Virus record (IMG/VR): IMGVR_UViG_3300008107_000023
Span: 1-64,000 of that record
Direction: 5' to 3' (one strand)
Origin: a virus
DNA: 64,000 bases
Below are positions 6,596 to 11,584 of the stretch, in pieces. The notes below the pieces were generated by a model that was not told the origin of the DNA, did no database searches, and saw only the letters and a program-made list of their open reading frames with translations. The translations under genes were made by a program, and so were the position numbers. Position 1 is the stretch's first letter. Each line of letters begins with the position of its first letter.

Positions 6596-6909
6596 ATGTC
6601 GATCACCCTGACCGCTAACTACAAAGAAACTCTGAATGTTCAAACTGTAGAGTTCATTGAAGAGCGTCTGGAAGATAACTACGCTCTGGATGACATGTTG
6701 GAGTTCATTGATACCTACAATGAGGACGACTTCTGTAACTATTACGAGGAGAGTTTGCTGAATCTTTCTATGATGATATGGGTTATGATATCCCTTCTGG
6801 AATTGTAGTGGATTGGGAAGCAACTTGGGAGACTTCGTTGCGTTATGATTTCACTGCATGTAACGATGGAACTTCTTATCGTTCGATGCATATCTTCCGC
6901 GATCACTGA
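6596..6909 (+). pseudogene. Hypothetical gene with apparent frameshift
   Basis: The first frame (6596-6808) encodes a sensible acidic protein up to NYYEE, then turns into an unlike hydrophobic tail. In the -1 frame from about 6751 the text continues naturally (FAESFYDDMGYDIPSG, ending HIFRDH) to TGA at 6907-6909. That is followed at once by a strong terminator. The joint is GAGGAGAG, a typical slippage site. The intact product would be about 104 residues. It is either a sequencing indel, a real mutation, or, less likely, recoding, since there is no classic slippery heptamer. The family is unknown. Confidence 0.65.
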
Positions 6910-6917
6910 ATCAAATG

Positions 6918-6943
6918 GGGGGGCACAATGCCTCCCTTTTTTT
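6918..6943 (+). terminator. Intrinsic terminator
   Basis: An 8-bp G/C-rich stem (GGGGGGCA paired with TGCCTCCC, one G-U pair), loop CAA and seven T follow within 10 bases of the stop of the frameshifted gene. This supports the extended reading of that gene. Confidence 0.85.
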
Positions 6944-7151
6944 ATACTTTGCAATTAATATTTCAAAGCTGCTTCAGTGTCGATAATTGTCGTCCGCAGG
7001 GCTACCTCACCCCTCATTCGCTTGTGACCCCATTCTAGCGCCTCCTGGGCGGCAGCCAGAGGGTTCGTGAGCCAGTTCCCGTACTGTCCACCATCGGTTG
7101 ATTCGTGCCCTGATCGGTGCCATACTACGTTTGTTCCTGAGGGAGACACCA
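6944..7151 (+). promoter_or_regulatory. Non-coding gap ending in a promoter (CATACT at 7121-7126)
   Basis: No + strand gene is seen in this 208-base gap. The last 65 bases look like the other island promoters: CTGTCCACC at 7084-7092 and GGTGCCATACT with the -10-like CATACT at 7121-7126, 25 bases before the ATG at 7152. The first 130 bases are unexplained. A 65-codon - strand frame crosses the gap but needs a TTG start inside the promoter of the next gene. Confidence 0.5.
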
Positions 7152-7277
7152 ATGTTTGATGAAATGTGGCAAGAGATTCAAGACATGCCTGGTGAGATCT
7201 TCGATCTGGACATTCCTGAACTGAAAGAAGAAGATTTTAACCTCACGGATTACATTAACGGCGAATACGATTACTGA
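7152..7277 (+). CDS. Very small acidic protein, 41 aa
   Basis: ATG at 7152 (25 bases after a -10-like box) to TGA at 7275-7277. The 41-residue product is almost entirely acidic (about a third Asp/Glu). The leader carries GAGGGAG, a fair ribosome-binding site. It is first in a four-gene coupled unit (7152-7751). The function is unknown. Confidence 0.6.
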   Translation: MFDEMWQEIQDMPGEIFDLDIPELKEEDFNLTDYINGEYDY

Positions 7278-7280
7278 ATC

Positions 7281-7394
7281 ATGAACATCCTGAAAGTTTG
7301 GTATCGTCACATCACAGGATACTGGGAGAAGAAACTTCCCCACATTCCTGGGGCAAACTCTAAACAATTCTGGAACATCATCAATGGCAACTGA
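7281..7394 (+). CDS. Very small basic protein, 37 aa
   Basis: ATG at 7281, three bases after the upstream stop, to TGA at 7392-7394, overlapping the next start by 11 bases. A 37-residue basic, Trp-rich peptide (MNILKVWYRHITGYWEKK start). The function is unknown. Confidence 0.5.
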   Translation: MNILKVWYRHITGYWEKKLPHIPGANSKQFWNIINGN

Positions 7395-7575
7395 CACTAA
7401 CATGAACCGTTCTGAACTCCAAGATCAACTCATTCAGCAGATGTTGGATGACATGGATCTCAAGACAATGACGCAGCTTTGTTATGATTATCTGGATGAG
7501 GGTTATGCTAAGTATTCTGATGAAGAATTGATCACCGAGTGTGAAGAATACTACCCCGAACTGCTGGAGGGTTGA
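7384..7575 (+). CDS. Small acidic helical protein, 63 aa
   Basis: A 63-residue acidic protein, probably three helices, with a TGATG stop/start overlap to the next gene. No family is recognised. Confidence 0.65.
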   Translation: MATDTNMNRSELQDQLIQQMLDDMDLKTMTQLCYDYLDEGYAKYSDEELITECEEYYPELLEG

Positions 7576-7751
7576 TGACTAATTTCCAACACAATTTGAA
7601 TGTTGAGATTGCAGAAACTCTAGAGAAGGTGCAACTCATTAATCCTGAATTGTATGGGGAATGGTATAGCAAACTGTATGCTCCCCATGGTGACATTGCC
7701 AACTGGAATGTGAGCACACTTGAAGAATTGAACCGTATCGTGGTTAAGTGA
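7575..7751 (+). CDS. Small hypothetical protein, 58 aa
   Basis: ATG at 7575 within TGATG to TGA at 7749-7751. It has an N-terminal helix and a Trp/Tyr-rich centre (YGEWYSKLY). Last gene of the 7152-7751 unit, directly upstream of a promoter cassette. The function is unknown. Confidence 0.6.
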   Translation: MTNFQHNLNVEIAETLEKVQLINPELYGEWYSKLYAPHGDIANWNVSTLEELNRIVVK

Positions 7752-7787
7752 CACAAACTGAGTGGCCGCGGCGGTCCAATCCCTGAA

Positions 7788-7844
7788 CTGTCCACCAAAA
7801 CCCCACAAGGGCACCGCTGACCCCCTATACTGACTTCAGTTCAA
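7788..7844 (+). promoter_or_regulatory. Promoter cassette, copy 1 (-10 TATACT at 7826-7831)
   Basis: The block runs CTGTCCACCA, a C/G-rich stretch, GGGCACCGCTGACCC, TATACTGA, then TCAGTTCAA. It is nearly the same, base for base, as the block at 9330-9386. The -10-like TATACT ends 22 bases before the ATG at 7854. There is no clear -35, as in many cyanobacterial sigma70-type promoters. Confidence 0.7.
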
Positions 7845-7853
7845 ACAAACCTC

Positions 7854-8027
7854 ATGCGTTACGAAGTTATCGTCCCCTCTGCCCCTTATGAGTCGCAGTC
7901 TGTGAGTGATGAGGGTCAGGCATACGATCTCTGTTATGATTTGGCAGAGGAATTCGGTTACGCTGAGATTCGTTTGAATGGTCATCACATTGCCGATTAT
8001 GGCAATCCCGCAACCTTCCTGAACTGA
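7854..8027 (+). CDS. Small hypothetical protein, 57 aa
   Basis: ATG at 7854 behind its own promoter cassette, TGA at 8025-8027. It has alternating beta and helical segments (MRYEVIVPSAPYE start) and looks like a compact alpha/beta domain. The leader lacks a Shine-Dalgarno sequence. The function is unknown. Confidence 0.65.
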   Translation: MRYEVIVPSAPYESQSVSDEGQAYDLCYDLAEEFGYAEIRLNGHHIADYGNPATFLN

Positions 8028-8048
8028 TTCTTTCACCTTTTCTTCACA

Positions 8049-8375
8049 ATGGAACTGACCAAATCTTTCCCGCCTGCTGATGATCTGTTCGTGAAACTGC
8101 AGGAGGTTGATTATCAGAAACTCTATCAAGATATGAAGAGTTTTGTAATCACTGCCGCAGCATTCGTTGCTGCAATTGCTACTATTCTTTGGGAGAAAAT
8201 TCAGGTTATGAAATTCCGCACCCCCGATTCTATCAGCAACTATTTCTATTTCAGTGTCAATCTGATTGGTGATAGTGAAGATGAAATCGTTGGTTTGAGT
8301 ATTGGAAACCGTTACATTGGCATGTATCAGGGAACCATTCAGTGGGGAATTCTTGATGAGAATGGGGCACTCTGA
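8049..8375 (+). CDS. Membrane-associated hypothetical protein, 108 aa
   Basis: Residues about 30-48 (SFVITAAAFVAAIATILW) form a likely transmembrane helix. A soluble amphipathic N-terminus precedes it, and a beta-rich domain of about 55 residues follows. It lies 22 bases after the preceding stop with no promoter cassette, so it is probably co-transcribed. Topology and function are unknown. Confidence 0.65.
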   Translation: MELTKSFPPADDLFVKLQEVDYQKLYQDMKSFVITAAAFVAAIATILWEKIQVMKFRTPDSISNYFYFSVNLIGDSEDEIVGLSIGNRYIGMYQGTIQWGILDENGAL

Positions 8376-8416
8376 GAACTGGCACACGCCCTCTTGCGAT
8401 CCGCTCAATTCTCTGC

Positions 8417-8422
8417 CATACT
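8417..8422 (+). promoter_or_regulatory. Promoter -10 box CATACT with very short leader
   Basis: CTGCCATACT ends only six bases before the ATG at 8429, so transcription would give an almost or fully leaderless mRNA. The upstream stop is followed by GGCACACGCCC, echoing the GGCAC block of the other cassettes. Confidence 0.5.
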
Positions 8423-8428
8423 AAGAGC

Positions 8429-9325
8429 ATGAAAAACACACACCTCGAACACCCCGAAGATACCATTCTCACTGGTGATCTTTCGTGTCTTGATTGGTTC
8501 ATTGCCCCTGGCACTTTGAGCGTTAAGATTGATGGTGCTCCCGCAATTGTGTGGGGAATTGATCCTGCAAACGGTGAGTTCTTTGTAGGAACGAAAGCAG
8601 TCTTTAACAAGAAAAAGATTCGCATTGCTCACTCTCATGAAGAAATTGATCAACACTATCAAGGTGAGGTTGCGTCTATTCTTCATGCTTGCTTTGATTA
8701 TCTTCCTCGCACCAATACTGTCTACCAAGGTGATTTTATTGGTTTTGGCGGTAGCGATGAGTATACTCCCAACACGATTACTTACAAGTTTTCTGAGGTA
8801 GTTTCTCAGCAGATTATCATTGCCCCTCACACTTGCTACTTTGCAGAGAATGATCTGCGCGAAGCAGTTGCAATGCCTGACCGTGCGATCTGGAATGATA
8901 CTGAAACTGTTAAGTTTGTGAAACCTGAAGCATACATTCTTTACAATCAAGAATCGTTTGCTGATGTGAAAGAAGTTGTGGACTTTGCCCGCCAAATGTC
9001 TACCGCTTGTGAGTTTGTTTCTGATAAGGAAGCAGCAAAGATCAAACAACAAATCAACGCCTGCATTCGTGCTGGCGAACAGGTTGCTGCTGAGGACTTT
9101 GATTGTGATCCTAACCTGATTCGCTTGTGGGCATTGGTTAAGTCTATCAAAGATGATTGTGTATACTTGTGTCGCAATTATGGTCCTGCTGCTTATGTGA
9201 ACGGCAATCGTATTGACGCTGAGGGTTATGTAATGACCAATGAGTTTGGTATGTTCAAACTCGTGAATCGTGAGGTGTTCTCCTATCATAATTTCAACAG
9301 CGGACGTTTCCAGTGTGCCAACTGA
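8429..9325 (+). CDS. DUF6267-like protein with covalent nucleotidyltransferase (ligase-like) motifs
   Basis: A 298-residue protein. Motif I is VKIDGAPA with candidate nucleotidyl-lysine K33. GTKAVFNKK follows at 54-62, a motif-III-like YQGDFIG at 99-105, a motif-IV-like AEGYVM at 264-269, and FKLV at 276-279 for motif V. This order is that of DNA/RNA ligases and capping enzymes. The sequence as a whole matches phage DUF6267 proteins as I recall them, whose function is not established. It is the largest gene of the island, has its own promoter, and is probably early. An RNA end-repair or nucleotidylation role is inference. The C-terminal OB domain of true ligases appears to be absent. Confidence 0.75.
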   Translation: MKNTHLEHPEDTILTGDLSCLDWFIAPGTLSVKIDGAPAIVWGIDPANGEFFVGTKAVFNKKKIRIAHSHEEIDQHYQGEVASILHACFDYLPRTNTVYQGDFIGFGGSDEYTPNTITYKFSEVVSQQIIIAPHTCYFAENDLREAVAMPDRAIWNDTETVKFVKPEAYILYNQESFADVKEVVDFARQMSTACEFVSDKEAAKIKQQINACIRAGEQVAAEDFDCDPNLIRLWALVKSIKDDCVYLCRNYGPAAYVNGNRIDAEGYVMTNEFGMFKLVNREVFSYHNFNSGRFQCAN

Positions 9326-9329
9326 GGCA

Positions 9330-9386
9330 CTGTCCACCAGACCCATATGGGGGCACCGCTGACCCTTTATACTGATCTCAGTTCAA
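9330..9386 (+). promoter_or_regulatory. Promoter cassette, copy 2 (-10 TATACT at 9368-9373)
   Basis: The block CTGTCCACCAGACCC, GGGCACCGCTGACCC, TATACTGA, TCAGTTCAA starts six bases after the upstream stop. It is almost identical to 7788-7844, and its right half also to 9625-9649. The ATG follows 23 bases after the -10 box. Confidence 0.7.
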
Positions 9387-9396
9387 CCGATCTACC

Positions 9397-9588
9397 ATGT
9401 CCCGCCTGGAAATGACCTACGCTCAGATCACCGCCGCTCACCGCTACGCTTCCGATGCCCGTGAGGCGATCTGTGATCTGGCGGATCACTACTCCTGGGA
9501 AACGATCGCCCGTGAAATGATCTCCCGCATGACGGGTGATGAGGCGCTGGAGTTTGTGGAGGATTTCAACTCCCTTTATGCCGACTGA
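9397..9588 (+). CDS. Small helical protein, 63 aa
   Basis: A 63-residue protein of probably three helices (WETIAREMISRM in the middle), acidic at the end. Monocistronic between two promoter cassettes. The codons are distinctly GC-rich. No family is recognised. Confidence 0.65.
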   Translation: MSRLEMTYAQITAAHRYASDAREAICDLADHYSWETIAREMISRMTGDEALEFVEDFNSLYAD

Positions 9589-9601
9589 GGCACTGGCACA
9601 A

Positions 9602-9649
9602 GGGGGACACCGATCCCCCACCCTGACCCTTTATACTGATCTCAGTTCA
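9602..9649 (+). promoter_or_regulatory. Promoter cassette, copy 3 (-10 TATACT at 9632-9637)
   Basis: GGGGG at 9602-9606 and CCCCC at 9615-9619 can form a hairpin just after the upstream stop. CTGACCCTTTATACTGATCT then matches copy 2 exactly and is followed by CAGTTCA. The ATG is 23 bases downstream of the -10 box. Confidence 0.7.
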
Positions 9650-9660
9650 GGCAACCCGCC

Positions 9661-9824
9661 ATGAAAGTCTCCGCCATCGGCAGCAACAAAACTCAAGTCT
9701 CCCTCGCGGATGGCACTGAGGTTCTGTTCTCCTATTCCACCCCTGTCGCCGCTCTGGTGCCTGGTAAGGGTTGGATGCGGACAGAGCCCCAAAAAAGACT
9801 CCGCCAAACATTAACTTTTTTTGA
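9661..9824 (+). pseudogene. DUF8033-like protein with apparent 1-base frameshift
   Basis: The N-terminal 42 residues (MKVSAIGSNKTQVSLADGTE, then SYSTPVAAL, then GKGWMRTE) match a small cyanobacterial/phage family that I place near DUF8033, whose members end in T-x-x-H-I-N-x-F. Here that ending (KTPPNINFF, then stop TGA 9822-9824) lies in another frame. Adding one A to the run of six at 9791-9796 would join the two. The TGA would then sit five bases before the next ATG. So this is probably a separate gene damaged by, or misread at, a homopolymer. Confidence 0.6.
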
Positions 9825-9828
9825 TCAA

Positions 9829-9996
9829 ATGTCCCGCGAACTGGCTCTTTCCCTTCTGCGTCAAGGTAACAACGGATCCGACATTCTCCAGATTCTGGAA
9901 ACTATCACCAGCGACATTGAACAGGAGAACATCAACGATTGTGCCGCACATTATGCTTCAATCAGTGCCCCTACTTTGACCGCGATTCAATTCTGA
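9829..9996 (+). CDS. Small cyanophage-type helical protein, 55 aa
   Basis: Its ATG at 9829 is in frame with the preceding reading, so the two appear as one 111-residue fusion. MSRELALSLLRQGNNGSDIL is a typical protein start, and similar short proteins begin this way in cyanophages (memory). Two helices, then a variable tail. Whether it is made alone or as the fusion depends on the upstream frameshift. Confidence 0.6.
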   Translation: MSRELALSLLRQGNNGSDILQILETITSDIEQENINDCAAHYASISAPTLTAIQF

Positions 9997-10020
9997 TCTG
10001 ACATTAATTTTATAAGTACA

Positions 10021-10176
10021 ATGCGAGCAATTCTCCCTTCAATGTTTGCAATCTTCTGCATTGCAATTGCCTCCACTTTTGTACAGTCTGCCACTGCCAC
10101 AATTAATTCATATCAAGAGAAGCAGGCAGAGACAATTTGCCAAGTGTCCCCCGCCGCCTGTGGATCGCGCTCCTGA
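10021..10176 (+). CDS. Small secreted peptide, 51 aa
   Basis: ATG at 10021 to TGA at 10174-10176. Residues 1-26 are a clear signal peptide (SMFAIFCIAIASTFVQSATA). The mature part is about 25 residues with two Cys that could form a disulfide. The stop codon is part of the next promoter's CTGACCC. TATAAG at 10010-10015 may be its own -10 box. The function is unknown. Confidence 0.6.
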   Translation: MRAILPSMFAIFCIAIASTFVQSATATINSYQEKQAETICQVSPAACGSRS

Positions 10177-10187
10177 CCCTGTAGAAT
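10173..10187 (+). promoter_or_regulatory. Promoter CTGACCC with -10 TAGAAT
   Basis: CTGACCCTGTAGAAT begins in the stop codon of the secreted peptide. The -10 TAGAAT (10182-10187) is 25 bases before the ATG at 10213. The same 15 bases recur at 10407-10421. Confidence 0.65.
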
Positions 10188-10212
10188 TACAGAGTCAACC
10201 GCAAGGCAACCG

Positions 10213-10395
10213 ATGACCTTCCCCGACCTGATCGCTGAAATCACCAACCCTGAGAATGGCACCATCTATTGGATCGAAGCGGCACACGCTGCCAAACAGC
10301 ACGGTCTGTGGGATGACTTCCGCACCGACTATGGCACGACCTCTGACTTCGGCGGGGTTGACGCTGGTGAGTTCCTGGTGTGGTTGGGGTATTGA
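10213..10395 (+). CDS. Small hypothetical protein, 60 aa
   Basis: A 60-residue acidic, Trp- and Gly-containing protein, monocistronic between two TAGAAT promoters. A helix (EAAHAAKQHGLWDDF) lies in the centre. No family is recognised. Confidence 0.65.
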   Translation: MTFPDLIAEITNPENGTIYWIEAAHAAKQHGLWDDFRTDYGTTSDFGGVDAGEFLVWLGY

Positions 10396-10406
10396 CCCCT
10401 GCCCCC

Positions 10407-10421
10407 CTGACCCTGTAGAAT
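10407..10421 (+). promoter_or_regulatory. Promoter CTGACCC with -10 TAGAAT, second copy
   Basis: An exact repeat of the 15 bases at 10173-10187, 11 bases after the upstream stop. The -10 box (10416-10421) is 24 bases before the ATG at 10446. Confidence 0.65.
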
Positions 10422-10445
10422 TCTCAAGCAACCGACAGACGACCA

Positions 10446-10616
10446 ATGCGCTTCCCTCTCGCCATGTGCTCTGACCTCCAGACCCGCCAGATCAAATGGA
10501 TCTCCCGCGCCGATCAACTGAAGAACGGTTCCCGCCCTTCCTCCTACGTTCACTGGGGAGTGCCCGCTACCGTCATCGCCGCCCAGTACTCTGAGGCACA
10601 CGCAGGGCGGGGGTGA
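10446..10616 (+). CDS. Small basic hypothetical protein, 56 aa
   Basis: ATG at 10446 to TGA at 10614-10616. A 56-residue basic protein (MRFPLAMCSDLQTRQIKW start). Its stop codon overlaps the next promoter's TGACCCC. No family is recognised. The longer frame from 10256 would run through the upstream gene and promoter and is not preferred. Confidence 0.55.
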   Translation: MRFPLAMCSDLQTRQIKWISRADQLKNGSRPSSYVHWGVPATVIAAQYSEAHAGRG

Positions 10617-10635
10617 CCCCGTTTCGTGCTACAAT
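10614..10635 (+). promoter_or_regulatory. Promoter TGACCCC with -10 TACAAT
   Basis: TGACCCC overlaps the upstream stop. CGTGCTACAAT holds the -10 TACAAT at 10630-10635, 22 bases before the ATG at 10658. This is the same stop-codon/promoter overlap as at 10173. Confidence 0.6.
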
Positions 10636-10657
10636 TCACAAGTCGCCAACCGATCCC

Positions 10658-10996
10658 ATGATCAACGCTCAAACCGCCAACCGCCTTGACCTCCTGCTGG
10701 CAGACTGCCGTGGTGAAATTTCCTACCGCCGCCTGCCCACTCGCCACGCTCGCAAGGGTGAGACCTGGCAGCGTCAATCGCAGCATGGTAGAGGGGCAGC
10801 GATCGGTAACGTTCGCGGTGGTGATTTCGGATCCACTGGCGACACCGTTGCGGGTGCTGGTAAGGGTGTGACCCTGACCCGCGTTTGTGGAATCGGTAAG
10901 GAGATGGTTCGCGATCTTGATTCTGTGGTTGCCCGTGCCAAAGCACAGTATGCCGCAGATCGCCGCTCCGCTGCCTTAGAGCGGCGTGGGGTCTGA
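10658..10996 (+). CDS. Basic Gly/Arg-rich hypothetical protein, 112 aa
   Basis: The ATG at 10658 is chosen because the promoter lies at 10630; a start at 10613 would put the promoter inside the gene. The 112-residue product is basic, with a Gly-rich centre (about residues 44-70) and a helical, Arg/Ala-rich C-terminus. It may bind nucleic acid. The family is not recognised. Last sizeable gene of the GC-rich island. Confidence 0.6.
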   Translation: MINAQTANRLDLLLADCRGEISYRRLPTRHARKGETWQRQSQHGRGAAIGNVRGGDFGSTGDTVAGAGKGVTLTRVCGIGKEMVRDLDSVVARAKAQYAADRRSAALERRGV

Positions 10997-11010
10997 TCTT
11001 CGTTAGTGGC

Positions 11011-11088
11011 ATGTTCGTGATGGGCAGTTGTATGGGGCGCGGTCCGCCGCCCCCGCCCCGCCGTGCCCCCCGTTATAAAAATTGTTAA
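11011..11088 (+). CDS. Possible proline-rich micropeptide, 25 aa
   Basis: ATG at 11011 to TAA at 11086-11088 encodes MGRG followed by five Pro, then a basic end. No clear ribosome-binding site was seen. The same DNA holds a G/C hairpin at 11034-11053, so the ORF may be accidental. Confidence 0.2.
   Translation: MFVMGSCMGRGPPPPPRRAPRYKNC
11034..11053 (+). other. GGGGCG/CGCCCC hairpin at island end
   Basis: Perfect 6-bp G/C arms with an 8-base loop that itself contains the palindrome around GGTCC. No T-run follows, so termination is uncertain. It marks the change from GC-rich to AT-rich DNA. Confidence 0.4.
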
Positions 11089-11136
11089 CTACCCTAACCT
11101 ACAGAGGTGACAAAAAGCGAGAGTGTTATTATACTT

Positions 11137-11196
11137 AAAAAAATTTCCGGAGGGTAAAAGTGGAGAATAAACCATTTTCTGATAAAAAAATTTCCG
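11137..11196. repeat. Direct repeat AAAAAAATTTCCG, 47 bases apart
   Basis: The same 13 bases occur at 11137-11149 and 11184-11196. The first supplies part of the ribosome-binding area of the GTG-start ORF at 11160 and the second lies inside that ORF. CCGGAGGGT (11147-11155) and ACCCTCGG (11208-11215) are near-complements, so the mRNA could fold across this ORF. Confidence 0.55.
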
Positions 11197-11282
11197 ATTA
11201 TAAAACGACCCTCGGAGAGCAATTCGAGTATATTTTGCTGTGTGTAAAGGAAACCGTAAAAATACTTCTATCCCGTGAGTGA
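11160..11282 (+). CDS. Possible 40-aa protein with GTG start
   Basis: GTG at 11160 is preceded seven bases upstream by GGAGGG, the strongest Shine-Dalgarno sequence in this part of the window. The frame runs to TGA at 11280-11282. The product (MENKPFSDKKISDYKTTLGE start) is a charged, probably helical peptide with codon use like the AT-rich regions. The function is unknown. Confidence 0.5.
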   Translation: MENKPFSDKKISDYKTTLGEQFEYILLCVKETVKILLSRE

Positions 11283-11326
11283 ATATATAATGGGACCGAC
11301 GCGAAAGCCGTTCAAATATTATTCAG

Positions 11327-11518
11327 ATGGATAAAGTATATCACATATATGCAAAGGGTAAGTGCATATATCACAATCTCCCAAAGAACAAATTTGAGGA
11401 GACCTGGGAAATGATGCACAGAATGATTGAGGTTCTTGACGTAAAATTTAAGAAAGAAGATCTACAATATGAAGAACTTGCAATTAACAAAGAAATAATA
11501 AACGCTTCTTCTTTTTGA
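11327..11518 (+). CDS. Conserved small cyanophage protein, 63 aa
   Basis: A 63-residue protein starting MDKVYHIYAKGKCIYHNL. This N-terminus is shared, as I recall, with a small protein common in T4-like cyanophages. The gene at 12352 has a related beginning (KFYNILYKGRKIYSNL), so the two may be distant paralogues flanking the glycosyltransferase. A beta-hairpin then an acidic helix. The function is unknown. Confidence 0.7.
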   Translation: MDKVYHIYAKGKCIYHNLPKNKFEETWEMMHRMIEVLDVKFKKEDLQYEELAINKEIINASSF

Positions 11519-11541
11519 GGGGCCTCTTAGATTGACAAACA

Positions 11542-11548
11542 CTAAATA
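11542..11548 (+). promoter_or_regulatory. Late promoter CTAAATA
   Basis: CTAAATA, the cyanophage-type late -10 box, lies 36 bases before the ATG of the glycosyltransferase-like gene at 11585. Confidence 0.6.
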
Positions 11549-11584
11549 AGACGATAAAATTGATTTTGAAGGTTACTAAAACTT

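Noticed and set aside
6955-7152. 65-codon - strand frame as a real gene
   Set aside because: It would need a TTG start inside the promoter and leader of the 7152 gene, and nothing else in the window is on this strand. Kept only as a finding.
7836-8408. 190-codon frame on the - strand
   Set aside because: It spans two + strand genes and ends in the promoter region of one of them; the product is low in complexity and unlike a folded protein.
8405-9346. 313-codon open frame on the - strand
   Set aside because: It lies exactly opposite the DUF6267-like gene, whose + strand product has conserved motifs and a promoter. The - frame has no recognisable domains and is explained by codon bias of the true gene.
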